Positions 44,273-51,727 of a stretch of DNA of 64,000 nt are shown here, piece after piece (within the stretch, counting starts at the first letter, position 1; every line of letters begins with the position of its first letter). Under the pieces are notes generated by a model. It ran no database searches. It was given only the letters and a program-made list of their open reading frames with translations, and was not told where the DNA came from. The translations under genes and the position numbers were made by a program. Origin of the DNA: Arthrobacter sp. Soil763 (GTDB lineage: Bacteria; Actinomycetota; Actinomycetes; Actinomycetales; Micrococcaceae); NCBI RefSeq assembly GCF_001428365.1, contig NZ_LMSH01000006.1:1-64000 (forward strand). Direction: 5' to 3'.

Positions 44273-45427
44273 ATGGCTCCCAACCCTTGGCTTGTCTCTG
44301 CGGCATCCCTGGCTGCCCTTCTACTTCCGGTCGCCGCGACGGCCGCACTAGGTCAGAAAATGACGGCATGGAAGGATCCGAAGATGCGAGACCTCCGGAT
44401 ATCGGAAGATCGCGCCACCGTCGTGTTGGAAGCGGATTCAAAAACGCTCGCTTCCGGAACCTATGGAATCGTCATGCCCGGCACGCACATCGTCGTGGGA
44501 GAGGTTCTCCGGCATGATGCAGATACTGCTGAGGTGACTCGGGAGATACTGCGATGGACAGGGACCCTGGAAGCAGGACCCACTCGCGGAAGTTGGACCG
44601 GCCAGGCATTTTCATCCCCTGAAGAGCTGCACCTCGACTTTGAGGAAGTGCAGCTCGCCCCGGGGGCACTCCCCGCGTGGGTTTTCCACCCTGCCACTCC
44701 ATCGACCGACGTATGGGCCATTCATGTCCATGGCCTGCGCTCATCCCGCCAGTCCATGCTGCGGAGCGTTGAGTCCGCAACGCGCTTGGGGCTAACTTCG
44801 GTTGTCCCGTCCTACTACGGAGACGCAGAGAACCACGCCCAGGGCCAGGTGAGCCACTACGGGCGCTTGGAGGCGGAAGATGTGGATAAGGCACTCGCCT
44901 ACGCGGTAGAGCGTGGGGCGAAAGCGGTCTATCTTTTTGGTTGGTCAATGGGAGCAACGATCTCGTTGCTACTGACAGAAACATCCGCCAATCGGCAGGT
45001 CATAGCCGGATTGGTGCTGGTGTCCCCAGGCCCGAACACAGAAGCTGTCATCTTCGAAAATGCCCGCACCGCGGGTCTCCCCCGGGCTATTGCAAAGATG
45101 GTGCCGCGTATCCTTTCGACGCCCGGCGTTAGCCGGCTCGCCTCCCTGACCAAGCCCGTTGACTTCGACACTCTGGATTGGTCCCATCGCGTCGGACGCC
45201 TGCGCACCCCTGCCCTCGTGCTCCACTCGCGAGGCGACACCGAGGTGCCTTTCGAGCTATCTGCTCAATTCGCAAAGAGCAACCCGGAAACCGCCACGCT
45301 CGTTGAATTTCCACCAGTCCCCCACCAATGCGAGTGGAACTCGGCTCCTGAGCGCTTCGAAGAGGAGATCGCCGCCTGGATCAAGGACCGGGAGTCGCGC
45401 CGCTCCGAGAAGTCCAGAGAAGGCTAG
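44273..45427 (+). CDS. Membrane-anchored alpha/beta hydrolase
   Basis: A 384-residue hydrolase. A hydrophobic N-terminus (7-27) suggests membrane anchoring or export. The catalytic triad is visible: Ser225 in GWSMG, Asp321 in SRGDTEVP and His350 in PVPHQCEW; the oxyanion region is HVHGLRSS. ATG follows AAGGA by eight bases, 12 bases after the membrane-protein gene, so it is the fourth gene of the cassette. It could make, mature or degrade a small ester, peptide or lipid signal; the substrate is unknown. Confidence 0.85.
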   Translation: MAPNPWLVSAASLAALLLPVAATAALGQKMTAWKDPKMRDLRISEDRATVVLEADSKTLASGTYGIVMPGTHIVVGEVLRHDADTAEVTREILRWTGTLEAGPTRGSWTGQAFSSPEELHLDFEEVQLAPGALPAWVFHPATPSTDVWAIHVHGLRSSRQSMLRSVESATRLGLTSVVPSYYGDAENHAQGQVSHYGRLEAEDVDKALAYAVERGAKAVYLFGWSMGATISLLLTETSANRQVIAGLVLVSPGPNTEAVIFENARTAGLPRAIAKMVPRILSTPGVSRLASLTKPVDFDTLDWSHRVGRLRTPALVLHSRGDTEVPFELSAQFAKSNPETATLVEFPPVPHQCEWNSAPERFEEEIAAWIKDRESRRSEKSREG

Positions 45428-45432
45428 TTGGG

Positions 45433-45500
45433 GTGCATGCGCACCTCACCTACTGGCGATAAAGTGCAGATGCACTACTATTGAGAACGTGCTGCACGTC
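45433..45500. promoter_or_regulatory. Paired palindromic operators, replication side
   Basis: GGTGCATGCGCACC (45433-45446) and AGTGCAGATGCACT (45464-45477) match RGTGC-N4-GCACY, centres 31 bases apart, as upstream of the regulator. A further tight palindrome ACGTGC-T-GCACGT follows at 45488-45500. They precede the RHH gene and the rep/par block, and may let the regulator control replication. Confidence 0.6.
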
Positions 45501-45620
45501 ATCCAACAAGGCCCTCGGAATACGGCAAAGGGCCAAAGAGCGACACACCGCAGAGGTTCCCACTTAATTCAATCTGATTCATGTGTTCTTGGAGAGGTAA
45601 CTTCGGTCCTGGGAGGGAAC

Positions 45621-45824
45621 ATGCCACAGCGCAGCAAAGGTGAGCGGCACGTCATTACGGCGCGGCTGCCCATTTCCGATGCCGAGAAGCTGGCCGCCGT
45701 CGTAGATGCGACCAAGGAGAGCCGGAGCGACCTCATCGCTCGACTCGTGCACGCCCACTTGAAGACTATTGACCTAGATCGACTCACTGGCCAGGAGACC
45801 CTGCCTATCGCTAAGGCGAGTTAA
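45621..45824 (+). CDS. Small ribbon-helix-helix-like protein
   Basis: A 67-residue basic protein. The pattern ERHVITARLPISDAEKLAAV then TKESRSDLIARLVHAHL fits a CopG/Arc-type ribbon-helix-helix, so DNA binding is expected. GGGAGG lies five bases before ATG 45621. It sits just upstream of rep and is followed by a terminator; plasmid copy-number control is the likely role, by position only. Confidence 0.7.
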   Translation: MPQRSKGERHVITARLPISDAEKLAAVVDATKESRSDLIARLVHAHLKTIDLDRLTGQETLPIAKAS

Positions 45825-45829
45825 AGACT

Positions 45830-45854
45830 GAAGGCCCGCACGAAGCGGGCCTTC
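45830..45854 (+). terminator. Intrinsic terminator before rep
   Basis: A perfect 10-base stem GAAGGCCCGC (45830-45839) with GCGGGCCTTC (45845-45854) and a 5-base loop follows the RHH gene stop. The tail is A-rich on this strand, so it may be bidirectional or weak. Confidence 0.65.
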
Positions 45855-45866
45855 AAAAAGTATGCG

Positions 45867-45902
45867 TTCAGATCCGAAATCTTTGCCGGACAAAGATCTG
45901 AA
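45867..45902 (+). promoter_or_regulatory. Nested hairpin in rep leader
   Basis: TTCAGATC (45867-45874) pairs with GATCTGAA (45895-45902), and inside it ATCTTTG pairs with CAAAGAT around a CCGGA loop. It is followed by CTTTTC and lies about 60 bases before the rep start. It could be a rep attenuator, an antisense RNA target or an iteron-like site. Confidence 0.5.
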
Positions 45903-45961
45903 CTTTTCACAAGCTCCCCGCGAGGGGCGCTCCATTCGCTATACCCCGAAGGGAGTAGCTG

Positions 45962-47818
45962 TTGTCTATGGTACCTGCCACTGTCGCGGCGTCAACAACT
46001 GGCGCGCCGCTGTCGGCGCGTCAAGTCACGCCTGAACTCGCGTGGCGTCTCGCCCCGCTGATCGCGGGAGCCCCGATGTACCGGCGGGGTCGGTGGGTCA
46101 AGGGCCGTTTCCAGTACCCAAGGCCGGCTGTGGCACCAAGAATCACGGCCACCCTCCCGAAACAGCCCGCAGCAGTCCTTGTTCACGGGCCGGATGGCTC
46201 AGTAGCCACCATCTGTCTCGACCTCGATACCTCCAAGGCGCTGCAAGGGGTTGTGGACGACGATGCCAGGCGCCTCGGAGAGCTGCTGGAGCGCTGCGGG
46301 ATCCGCTACGTTGCGGACTACTCCCCCAGCGGCGGCCGGCACCTGTACGTCCCGCTCGCGGACCGTGTCACCGCGGCCGAGGCCCGCGAGGTAGTAGAAG
46401 CCTTGACGCTACTGGCCCCCAGCCTCGACCCCGGCCCCCACCAGAACATCACCGACGGCTGCATCCGAGTCCCAGGATCCGCGCACAAAGCCGGCGGCCA
46501 TCAAGTCCTCACGACTCCCCTGGCGACCGCCTACGACACGCTGCGTCGCCGTAACGAGGCCGAGGCATGGAACGCGTTGCGCCGGGCCCTGGCCCCGGAG
46601 CTGCGCCGCCGCCGTGACCTGAAAGCCCGAGCGGCCAAGCTCGCTACTATCGCAGCGGCCCCTGGCACTAGTCCGCTCTCCTTCGGCGGCAGCCAGTCAC
46701 CCATGCGGGTCCTCGCCCGCACGGGCCTGTACGACACCAACCGCTACGCCAGCCCCTCAGAGGCCCGCATGGCGGTCCTCAACCATTTCGCGGCCTGCGG
46801 CTGGACCCTGGAGCAGGTCCGGCGCGAAATGGCCGGCCAGCTGCCGGGCCTCGCAGCCCTCTACAAGGACAAGAGCCACAGCGACCGGCTCCTGGACAAG
46901 GAGTGGGCGAATGCCTGCGGCTGGGTCCAGAAAAAGCCAGCCCCCAAGACCGGAGCGCCTAGTTCCCTTATTAACGACACAAGCCGCCCACAACCCACGG
47001 GGGGGGCAACGAAAACCACCAGCAAAGCTGGTGCGCACCAGCTTGTGAACGATCTGGAAAATGTGCTCTACGCAGTCCTCGACCACCGGCTCAAAGAACG
47101 CGGTAGAGAGGGCTTGAGCCTCCGGCTGCTGCTCCGTGCGGTTCTTGGCTACATGAGAACAATGGAAACTGACCTACTCGACGTCGGTTGCCGGACCTTT
47201 GCCAGCGCGCTCGGTAAGCACCACGGGACCGTAGCCAGGCTCCTGCCCGCTCTCCAATCCGCATCAGACGGCATCCTGACGAAGGTATCGGCCGCCCGCG
47301 GCCGCAACGCGGACACCTACCTCGTCCAACTGCCATCGCACTTCGAACAGCTGGCCCGAGACCTCTCGTGGCGGCGCGGAAAGATCTACGGTATCCGTCC
47401 TGTCTTTCGTGTCCTGGGCGACGTCGCTGCACTCACCTACGAAGCCATCGAACGCGGCCGCCTCTCCCCCACAACAGCAGAAATCGTCCGCTCGACAGCC
47501 CTGAGCCGGTCAGCCGTGGACAAAGCCTTGGCAGAGATGGCTGCCCACAACATGATCCAGCGCAGCAACGGACTCTGGACCGTAGTGGTCGCAACCAATC
47601 TCACCGACCTGGCGCGCCGCTTAGGCGCCCTCGACGATGCTGCTGAGCAGATCACGCGACACCGCCTGCAGCGGGCCCGCTGGCACGCGTGGTTGGACAG
47701 GCACCTCGTACCCGAGCTGTCTGAGAACGAGGTTTACGACGCAGAGGCGGAAACGTACTGGATCCCCCCGGATGAAGACGACGGGACCTATGCCGGCCAC
47801 GTATGGCAGGCCGCGTGA
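45962..47818 (+). CDS. rep: Replication protein with AEP primase domain
   Basis: A 618-residue protein. Residues 60-230 have archaeo-eukaryotic primase motifs: DxD at 87-89 (ICLDLDTSK), the GGRH at 124-127, and later DGCIRVPGSAHK. The C-terminal part carries winged-helix features (SPTTAEIVRSTALSRSAVDKAL) typical of origin binding. TTG 45962 follows GAAGGGAG by seven bases; ATG 45968 is the alternative. The position before parA/parB makes it the likely plasmid initiator, acting as primase at an origin that must lie nearby. Confidence 0.8.
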   Translation: MSMVPATVAASTTGAPLSARQVTPELAWRLAPLIAGAPMYRRGRWVKGRFQYPRPAVAPRITATLPKQPAAVLVHGPDGSVATICLDLDTSKALQGVVDDDARRLGELLERCGIRYVADYSPSGGRHLYVPLADRVTAAEAREVVEALTLLAPSLDPGPHQNITDGCIRVPGSAHKAGGHQVLTTPLATAYDTLRRRNEAEAWNALRRALAPELRRRRDLKARAAKLATIAAAPGTSPLSFGGSQSPMRVLARTGLYDTNRYASPSEARMAVLNHFAACGWTLEQVRREMAGQLPGLAALYKDKSHSDRLLDKEWANACGWVQKKPAPKTGAPSSLINDTSRPQPTGGATKTTSKAGAHQLVNDLENVLYAVLDHRLKERGREGLSLRLLLRAVLGYMRTMETDLLDVGCRTFASALGKHHGTVARLLPALQSASDGILTKVSAARGRNADTYLVQLPSHFEQLARDLSWRRGKIYGIRPVFRVLGDVAALTYEAIERGRLSPTTAEIVRSTALSRSAVDKALAEMAAHNMIQRSNGLWTVVVATNLTDLARRLGALDDAAEQITRHRLQRARWHAWLDRHLVPELSENEVYDAEAETYWIPPDEDDGTYAGHVWQAA

Positions 47819-47821
47819 GAC

Positions 47822-47872
47822 GCAAGCGTTACTGTCAATACAGGCAATACATGTATTGACAGTAACGCTTGC
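47822..47872. repeat. Large perfect palindrome after rep
   Basis: Arms of 21 bases (47822-47842 and 47852-47872) are exact reverse complements around a 9-base loop. They include ACTGTCAATAC and GTATTGACAGT, words also found in the parB-side palindrome at 49276-49310. It may be a ParB site, part of the origin, or a terminator for rep, though it has no T-tract. Confidence 0.75.
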
Positions 47873-47975
47873 AAAGACGGCAAAGACAGTGTTGACTGTA
47901 AAAAAGTCTTTGACGGCATTGAAGTCAAAGACAGTAAAGCTAGTAATGATAGCAAAGACAGTAGCGACAGTAGGG
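47873..47975. repeat. parS: Centromere-like repeat array upstream of parA
   Basis: About six imperfect copies of a CAAAGACAGT-like word in both orientations (for example TCAAAGACAGTAAAG at 47925-47939 and GCAAAGACAGTA near 47952) fill the leader of parA. Iterated short repeats before parA are the usual centromere and operator for type Ib partition systems that use a small RHH ParB. Confidence 0.7.
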
Positions 47976-47983
47976 CGGACAAG

Positions 47984-48907
47984 ATGGCAGCTCCAACAGG
48001 GTTCGACCGGACGGGCATGGAGCGAATCTGCGGGTTCGTTAACGGCAAGGGCGGGGTCCTTAAGACGACCCTCACGGCCAACATCGGCGCCCTCCTGGCA
48101 AGCTTCGGCTGGAAGGTTTTGCTCGTGGACATGGACCCACAGGGAAACCTCGGCCTCGACCTCGGCTACCGGCACGAACCCCAGGACGACGATGGCAGCG
48201 CCCTCGCCCAAAGCCTTCTGTTTGGCGTGCCGCTGGCTCCGCTGAAAGACGTTCGCGCAAACCTGGACGTCGTTCCTGGTGGCGGCGAGCTAGACCAAGC
48301 CGCCGCCGGCCTCATTTCCATGGGGAGTCGTGACAGCAGCAAGTCGAAGCTGGCCCTGGCTCGTTCGCTTTTCCCAGTCGCGGCGGACTATGACGTCATC
48401 CTCATCGATTGCCCGCCCGGCAATGAACCCCTTCAAGTCGCTGCGCTCGGCGCAGCGTCCTACGTCGTGGTGCCCACAAAGACGGATAAAGCCGGCCGAG
48501 AAGGACTCGTCGGTGTTGCAAAGCGCCTGGACGCAGTCCTGGACGTCAACCCCAACCTCGACCTCCTGGGCGTCATCATCACCGCGACGTCACCTACGGC
48601 AACCAACGTCCACCGGACAACCAGGGAAGCGATCACGGAGACCTTCGGCGACGATTCGGTGCTCTTCAAGGGCATGGTCCGGCACGCAGAAGCACCTGCC
48701 CAGGCCGCGCGGGACAGGGGAGTGCTCGTGCACGAACTCGAAGAACAGGTTAAGGCGGCCCCCAAATGGTGGGAAGTCCGTAAAGGCACCGCCCAGGCGG
48801 TGCAGAACCAGCCGCGGTCAGCCGCGAACGTTGCAGAGGATCTGTACCAAGTCACCCACGAACTCGTCGCCCGCCTGGAAGCAGCCGAGAAAAGGAACGC
48901 ATCATGA
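47984..48907 (+). CDS. parA: Partition ATPase ParA
   Basis: A 307-residue Walker-type partition ATPase. The deviant Walker A is KGGVLKTT (22-29 region), unusual in having Leu before Lys, but with both signature lysines. Walker A-prime is VDMDPQGNLGLDLG and Walker B ILIDCPPG. It lacks a large N-terminal DNA-binding domain, so it is the type Ib form. The parB start overlaps its stop as ATGA. The start at ATG 47984 has a weak ribosome site; ATG 48017 is possible. Confidence 0.93.
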   Translation: MAAPTGFDRTGMERICGFVNGKGGVLKTTLTANIGALLASFGWKVLLVDMDPQGNLGLDLGYRHEPQDDDGSALAQSLLFGVPLAPLKDVRANLDVVPGGGELDQAAAGLISMGSRDSSKSKLALARSLFPVAADYDVILIDCPPGNEPLQVAALGAASYVVVPTKTDKAGREGLVGVAKRLDAVLDVNPNLDLLGVIITATSPTATNVHRTTREAITETFGDDSVLFKGMVRHAEAPAQAARDRGVLVHELEEQVKAAPKWWEVRKGTAQAVQNQPRSAANVAEDLYQVTHELVARLEAAEKRNAS

Positions 48908-49275
48908 CCGAGTCCACCCGAAACCCCATCGGCCCGCCGCCGCGCAGGAATGCCGGCACTCCCGCTGTCCAGAATCTGATCAAATCGAACCGAGTCGCCC
49001 CGCCGCCAGAGACAGAGGCTGCCGCGGCTGCGACCAAGCCGCTGCCGTCCTCTGCTTCCAAACAGATCACTTTCTACATGGCAGCGGACGACCTGAAGCG
49101 GGCGAAGGCAGCCTACACGGCGACCAGCGGCCAGGAGGCGGACCGCAGCTGGTCGGACTTCATCTCCCGCGCGGTTCTCATGGAAGTGGCCCGCAGAGAG
49201 CGGGTCCACAACGGCGGCGAAAACTTCCCGGGCGGCATCCAGAAGCTGGCGCCGGGACGGAGGCTCCAACCCTAA
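48904..49275 (+). CDS. parB: Small centromere-binding ParB
   Basis: A 123-residue protein. A Pro/Ala-rich disordered N-terminus (1-50) is followed by an RHH-like DNA-binding domain: KQITFYMAADDLKRAKAAYT then SWSDFISRAVLMEVARRER. This matches small ParB-type centromere-binding proteins of actinobacterial plasmids. Its sites are probably the CAAAGACAGT repeats on both sides of the operon. Confidence 0.8.
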   Translation: MTESTRNPIGPPPRRNAGTPAVQNLIKSNRVAPPPETEAAAAATKPLPSSASKQITFYMAADDLKRAKAAYTATSGQEADRSWSDFISRAVLMEVARRERVHNGGENFPGGIQKLAPGRRLQP

Positions 49276-49310
49276 TGAAGTCAATACTGTCAAAGACAGT
49301 ATTGACTTCA
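49276..49310. repeat. Perfect palindrome after parB
   Basis: 16-base arms (49276-49291 and 49295-49310) are exact reverse complements around AAA. The centre reads TACTGTC-AAA-GACAGTA, the same word as in the array before parA. It starts one base after the parB stop. It may bind ParB or end the par transcript. Confidence 0.75.
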
Positions 49311-49520
49311 AGGGCGGCGTTCGCGTCAGAGTGCCACCCGTCGATGACTGTCACGCGCAGCGCGAGGAGCATCCCGGCACTGACCTAGAGAGCACTTCCC
49401 GGGGTCAGTGGTCGGTGCGGATCGCGAGGAGCTTGTGCCCCTCCGGGATCTTTGCTGTGAGGGCTTCCCGAAGCAGCCGCCCGGCCCTACCATTCCAGGT
49501 GCGAGGATCCTCCCGCAAGC

Positions 49521-49746
49521 CGGGCGGTCCGCCGCCCAGGGCGAACCACACCAGCCACTCACCAGCGACGGACCGCCATCAACCGCGACCACCCGGTTGG
49601 TGAAACTCCGGCCGCGCCACCAGGAACAACGAGGTAACTGGGCCGCGGCAGCACCACAACCCGTTCAGCTACGCTGAACCACGGATTTCCTTTGCAGAGG
49701 GAGAATAGACCGGGCCGGCAGTTCAAAACTGCCGGCCCGATCTATT
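49521..49746 (+). ncRNA. Structured non-coding element, copy B
   Basis: Second copy of the element at 1583-1840. Boxes GGCGGTCCGCC (49523-49533), CGAACCA and GACGGACCGCC (49567-49577), then CGCGACCACC, then CCGTTCAG and GGATTTCCTTTG just before a terminator, occur in the same order. The terminator hairpins differ in sequence while structure is kept, which argues for a selected RNA. The stretch 49311-49520 between the par palindrome and this element holds no gene. Confidence 0.45.
49706..49745 (+). terminator. Intrinsic terminator of copy B element
   Basis: A 13-base perfect stem (49711-49723 with 49727-49739) around CAA, extended by TAGA/TCTA pairs, with a short ATCTATTTA tail. It is also placed to stop the minus-strand ATPase gene on the other side. 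Confidence 0.75.
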
Positions 49747-49756
49747 TAAGGGACAT

Positions 49757-51130
49757 TCAGGCCTTCGTCTGAAGGTACTTGTCTCCATGCCATCGGAGCG
49801 TGAACGCCAAAAACGGTTCCACGATGTTAACGGTCTCCGGCACTTCATTTGGAGCGTACTCAAATACGGGCTGAACAGATCCTGCCGACGGGTCTTCCTC
49901 TGCTTCCGCCGCAACGATAACTTCCTCGTCCTCATCAACCTCGGGAGGAGCGTCCTGAAGCGAGGTCGCCGCAATGCCACTCATGTGGATGAGTTTCGTG
50001 GTGATCTGTACCTTCCGAATGTCGGTTCCAGGCGCAAGTAAGGCCACGACTTCTTGCTTCAGATCATCAACCGTCATCGAGAGGCGAGGTCCTAGGCTCT
50101 TCATGGCTGCCAAGAGAATCTGGTAGCCATCGAGCTGACGACCGTCGTGGAGAGGAAGAACATTCCTCGCTTTACCCCGAGACTTCGGTCCCCGAGCTAT
50201 CTTCTCCAGCCAGGCGGTCGCCTGCTCGTCTGTGATCGTGGTGAAAAAACTTGCCCAATCACCAGTGGGGGAGGCAAGCGGAACAGTCCATCGTTCGGTT
50301 TCGAGGACTTCGTTCACTTCCTCGCAGAGTTCAAGGCAGAACCGCTGCATTAGTTCCGGGCTGCCGTAGCTCTCTTGACTAAGGCGGTCAGCAATGGCGT
50401 CACCGGCGTCCTTGAGGTTCAGGGCCTCAAACCCCTTGTGGGCAATCTGTTTGAGTTCCTGATCGGACCACGCTTCGACGCTGATGGTGCGGGTCCTGCC
50501 TCCAATGTCTTCAACGCCCGTGAAGGAATCACGCTTCCGGTGGGGGAGCGTGATGAGGATTGCGGGAATGCCGGCAAATACGAGCGGCTTCAGCGCACGG
50601 ATAATTTCCGTTCGAACAGAGGGGGCGACGAAATGGAAGTCGTCGATAACGATGCTGTGAGTACGGCCGGCAGTTTTGAGGTCCTGCAACGCCCTTACTA
50701 CGGCTTGATCCTGAGGGATATCAACAGACCACCCGTCAAGCAGCGTCTTTCCATGGTCGCCACCAATGTCGGAGGCGAGACTGGCAGCTCCGACGTCAAT
50801 CTTCGCCTTGATGCTCCACTTGGCCACATCGCTCTTCGACTTCGAGCTTGTCTTAGTCGACGGGATATTCAGCTGGACGGCTAATTTCGTCCAAAAAGCG
50901 TCGATGTCGCCCAGCCACTGCCCTTCCAACCAAAGCTTGTCCTGGACGACCTGCCCCACCAGAACTGTTTTGCCCATCTTGGTAGGCCCCACGACGGATA
51001 CAATATTGCCGCCACGTCGAACTTCCTTGGCCAGTTGACTTTCGGCAGCACGATTTTCGCGGTGAACATAGGTGACCGACGATGCCTTACCGGGGCTGAA
51101 AACTTCGGTCGTTTTGTACGTTATTCCCAT
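49757..51130 (-). CDS. AAA-type ATPase of unknown function
   Basis: A 457-residue soluble ATPase. Walker A is GPTKMGKT (48-55), Walker B-like SIVIDDFHFV lies near residue 158, and TLPHRKRD resembles a sensor segment. The C-terminal 60 residues begin with a very acidic stretch (VDEDEEVIVAAEAEED). It resembles STAND/ORC-like ATPases that occur in defence loci, but I do not recognise the exact family. It opens the defence-like region and stands upstream of no obvious partner on its strand other than the two genes to the right. Confidence 0.7.
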   Translation of the reverse strand: MGITYKTTEVFSPGKASSVTYVHRENRAAESQLAKEVRRGGNIVSVVGPTKMGKTVLVGQVVQDKLWLEGQWLGDIDAFWTKLAVQLNIPSTKTSSKSKSDVAKWSIKAKIDVGAASLASDIGGDHGKTLLDGWSVDIPQDQAVVRALQDLKTAGRTHSIVIDDFHFVAPSVRTEIIRALKPLVFAGIPAILITLPHRKRDSFTGVEDIGGRTRTISVEAWSDQELKQIAHKGFEALNLKDAGDAIADRLSQESYGSPELMQRFCLELCEEVNEVLETERWTVPLASPTGDWASFFTTITDEQATAWLEKIARGPKSRGKARNVLPLHDGRQLDGYQILLAAMKSLGPRLSMTVDDLKQEVVALLAPGTDIRKVQITTKLIHMSGIAATSLQDAPPEVDEDEEVIVAAEAEEDPSAGSVQPVFEYAPNEVPETVNIVEPFLAFTLRWHGDKYLQTKA

Positions 51131-51186
51131 GGGTTATGACAGTACCCGACGCGGGAGTCTGCCCCTGGGGTCAACGCTTTCAACGG

Positions 51187-51600
51187 CTACTTCCAACCTG
51201 CACGTTCAAGAAGATCGGCGACGTTGGCCCGGCCCGAATTTCTTAAGTATTGGAGTAGCTGGGGTGCGGGGGGCCAATTGCTACGGTAGGGATCAGTGCA
51301 CGCACCTGTGTAGAGCCCGCCTCCCGGGCCGGTGGAAAGCCCGCCGCCCGGTCCGGTGGAGAGTCCGCCTTTGGGACCCGTGGAAAGCCCGCCTCCCGGG
51401 CCCGTGGACATTCCGCCTCCCGGGCCGGTGGAAAGCCCGCCTCCCGGGCCGGTGGAAAGCCCGCCTCCCGGGCCGGTGGAAAGCCCGCCGCCCGGCCCGG
51501 TGGAAGCCCCTCCGCCCGGGCCGGTGGAGAATCCGCCTTTGGGTCCGGTGTAGAGGCCCCCTCCGGGCCCTGTGTAATTGTCGCGTGGCCATTTCGTCAT
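51187..51600 (-). CDS. GPGGG-repeat protein with conserved C-terminus
   Basis: A 137-residue protein. After MTKWPRDNYTGPGGG it consists of about 11 copies of an 8-residue unit (S/Y)TGPGGGL, then a conserved-looking tail YRSNWPPAPQLLQYLRNSG and VADLLERAGW. The DNA shows the matching 24-base tandem repeats. Small proteins with this architecture occur in many bacteria and have no known role that I can name. The glycine-rich part may form a collagen- or polyPro-like rod. ATG 51600 is favoured over 51621, which has no ribosome site. Confidence 0.7.
   Translation of the reverse strand: MTKWPRDNYTGPGGGLYTGPKGGFSTGPGGGASTGPGGGLSTGPGGGLSTGPGGGLSTGPGGGMSTGPGGGLSTGPKGGLSTGPGGGLSTGPGGGLYTGACTDPYRSNWPPAPQLLQYLRNSGRANVADLLERAGWK
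51300..51570. repeat. 24-base tandem repeats coding GPGGG units
   Basis: Roughly ten consecutive 24-base units such as GGAAAGCCCGCCTCCCGGGC-type repeats, with third-position variants, within the gene above. They are coding repeats prone to slippage, so repeat number may vary between strains. Confidence 0.8.
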
Positions 51601-51727
51601 ATGCGCAAGATATCCCACCATGCCGACATTTTTGCGGCGAGGGATTGCCGCTCCTGTCGGCTACCGTCGATTGGGGAGCAACGCATGAAGGCCACGTGAG
51701 ACCTCCTAAGACACACGCTCCGAGCCA

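Noticed and set aside
47873..47975. Possible CRISPR array
   Set aside because: Repeats are about 10 bases long, irregularly spaced and in both orientations, and lie directly before parA.
51300..51570. Possible CRISPR array
   Set aside because: The 24-base repeats are contiguous with no spacers and encode GPGGG units in one frame.
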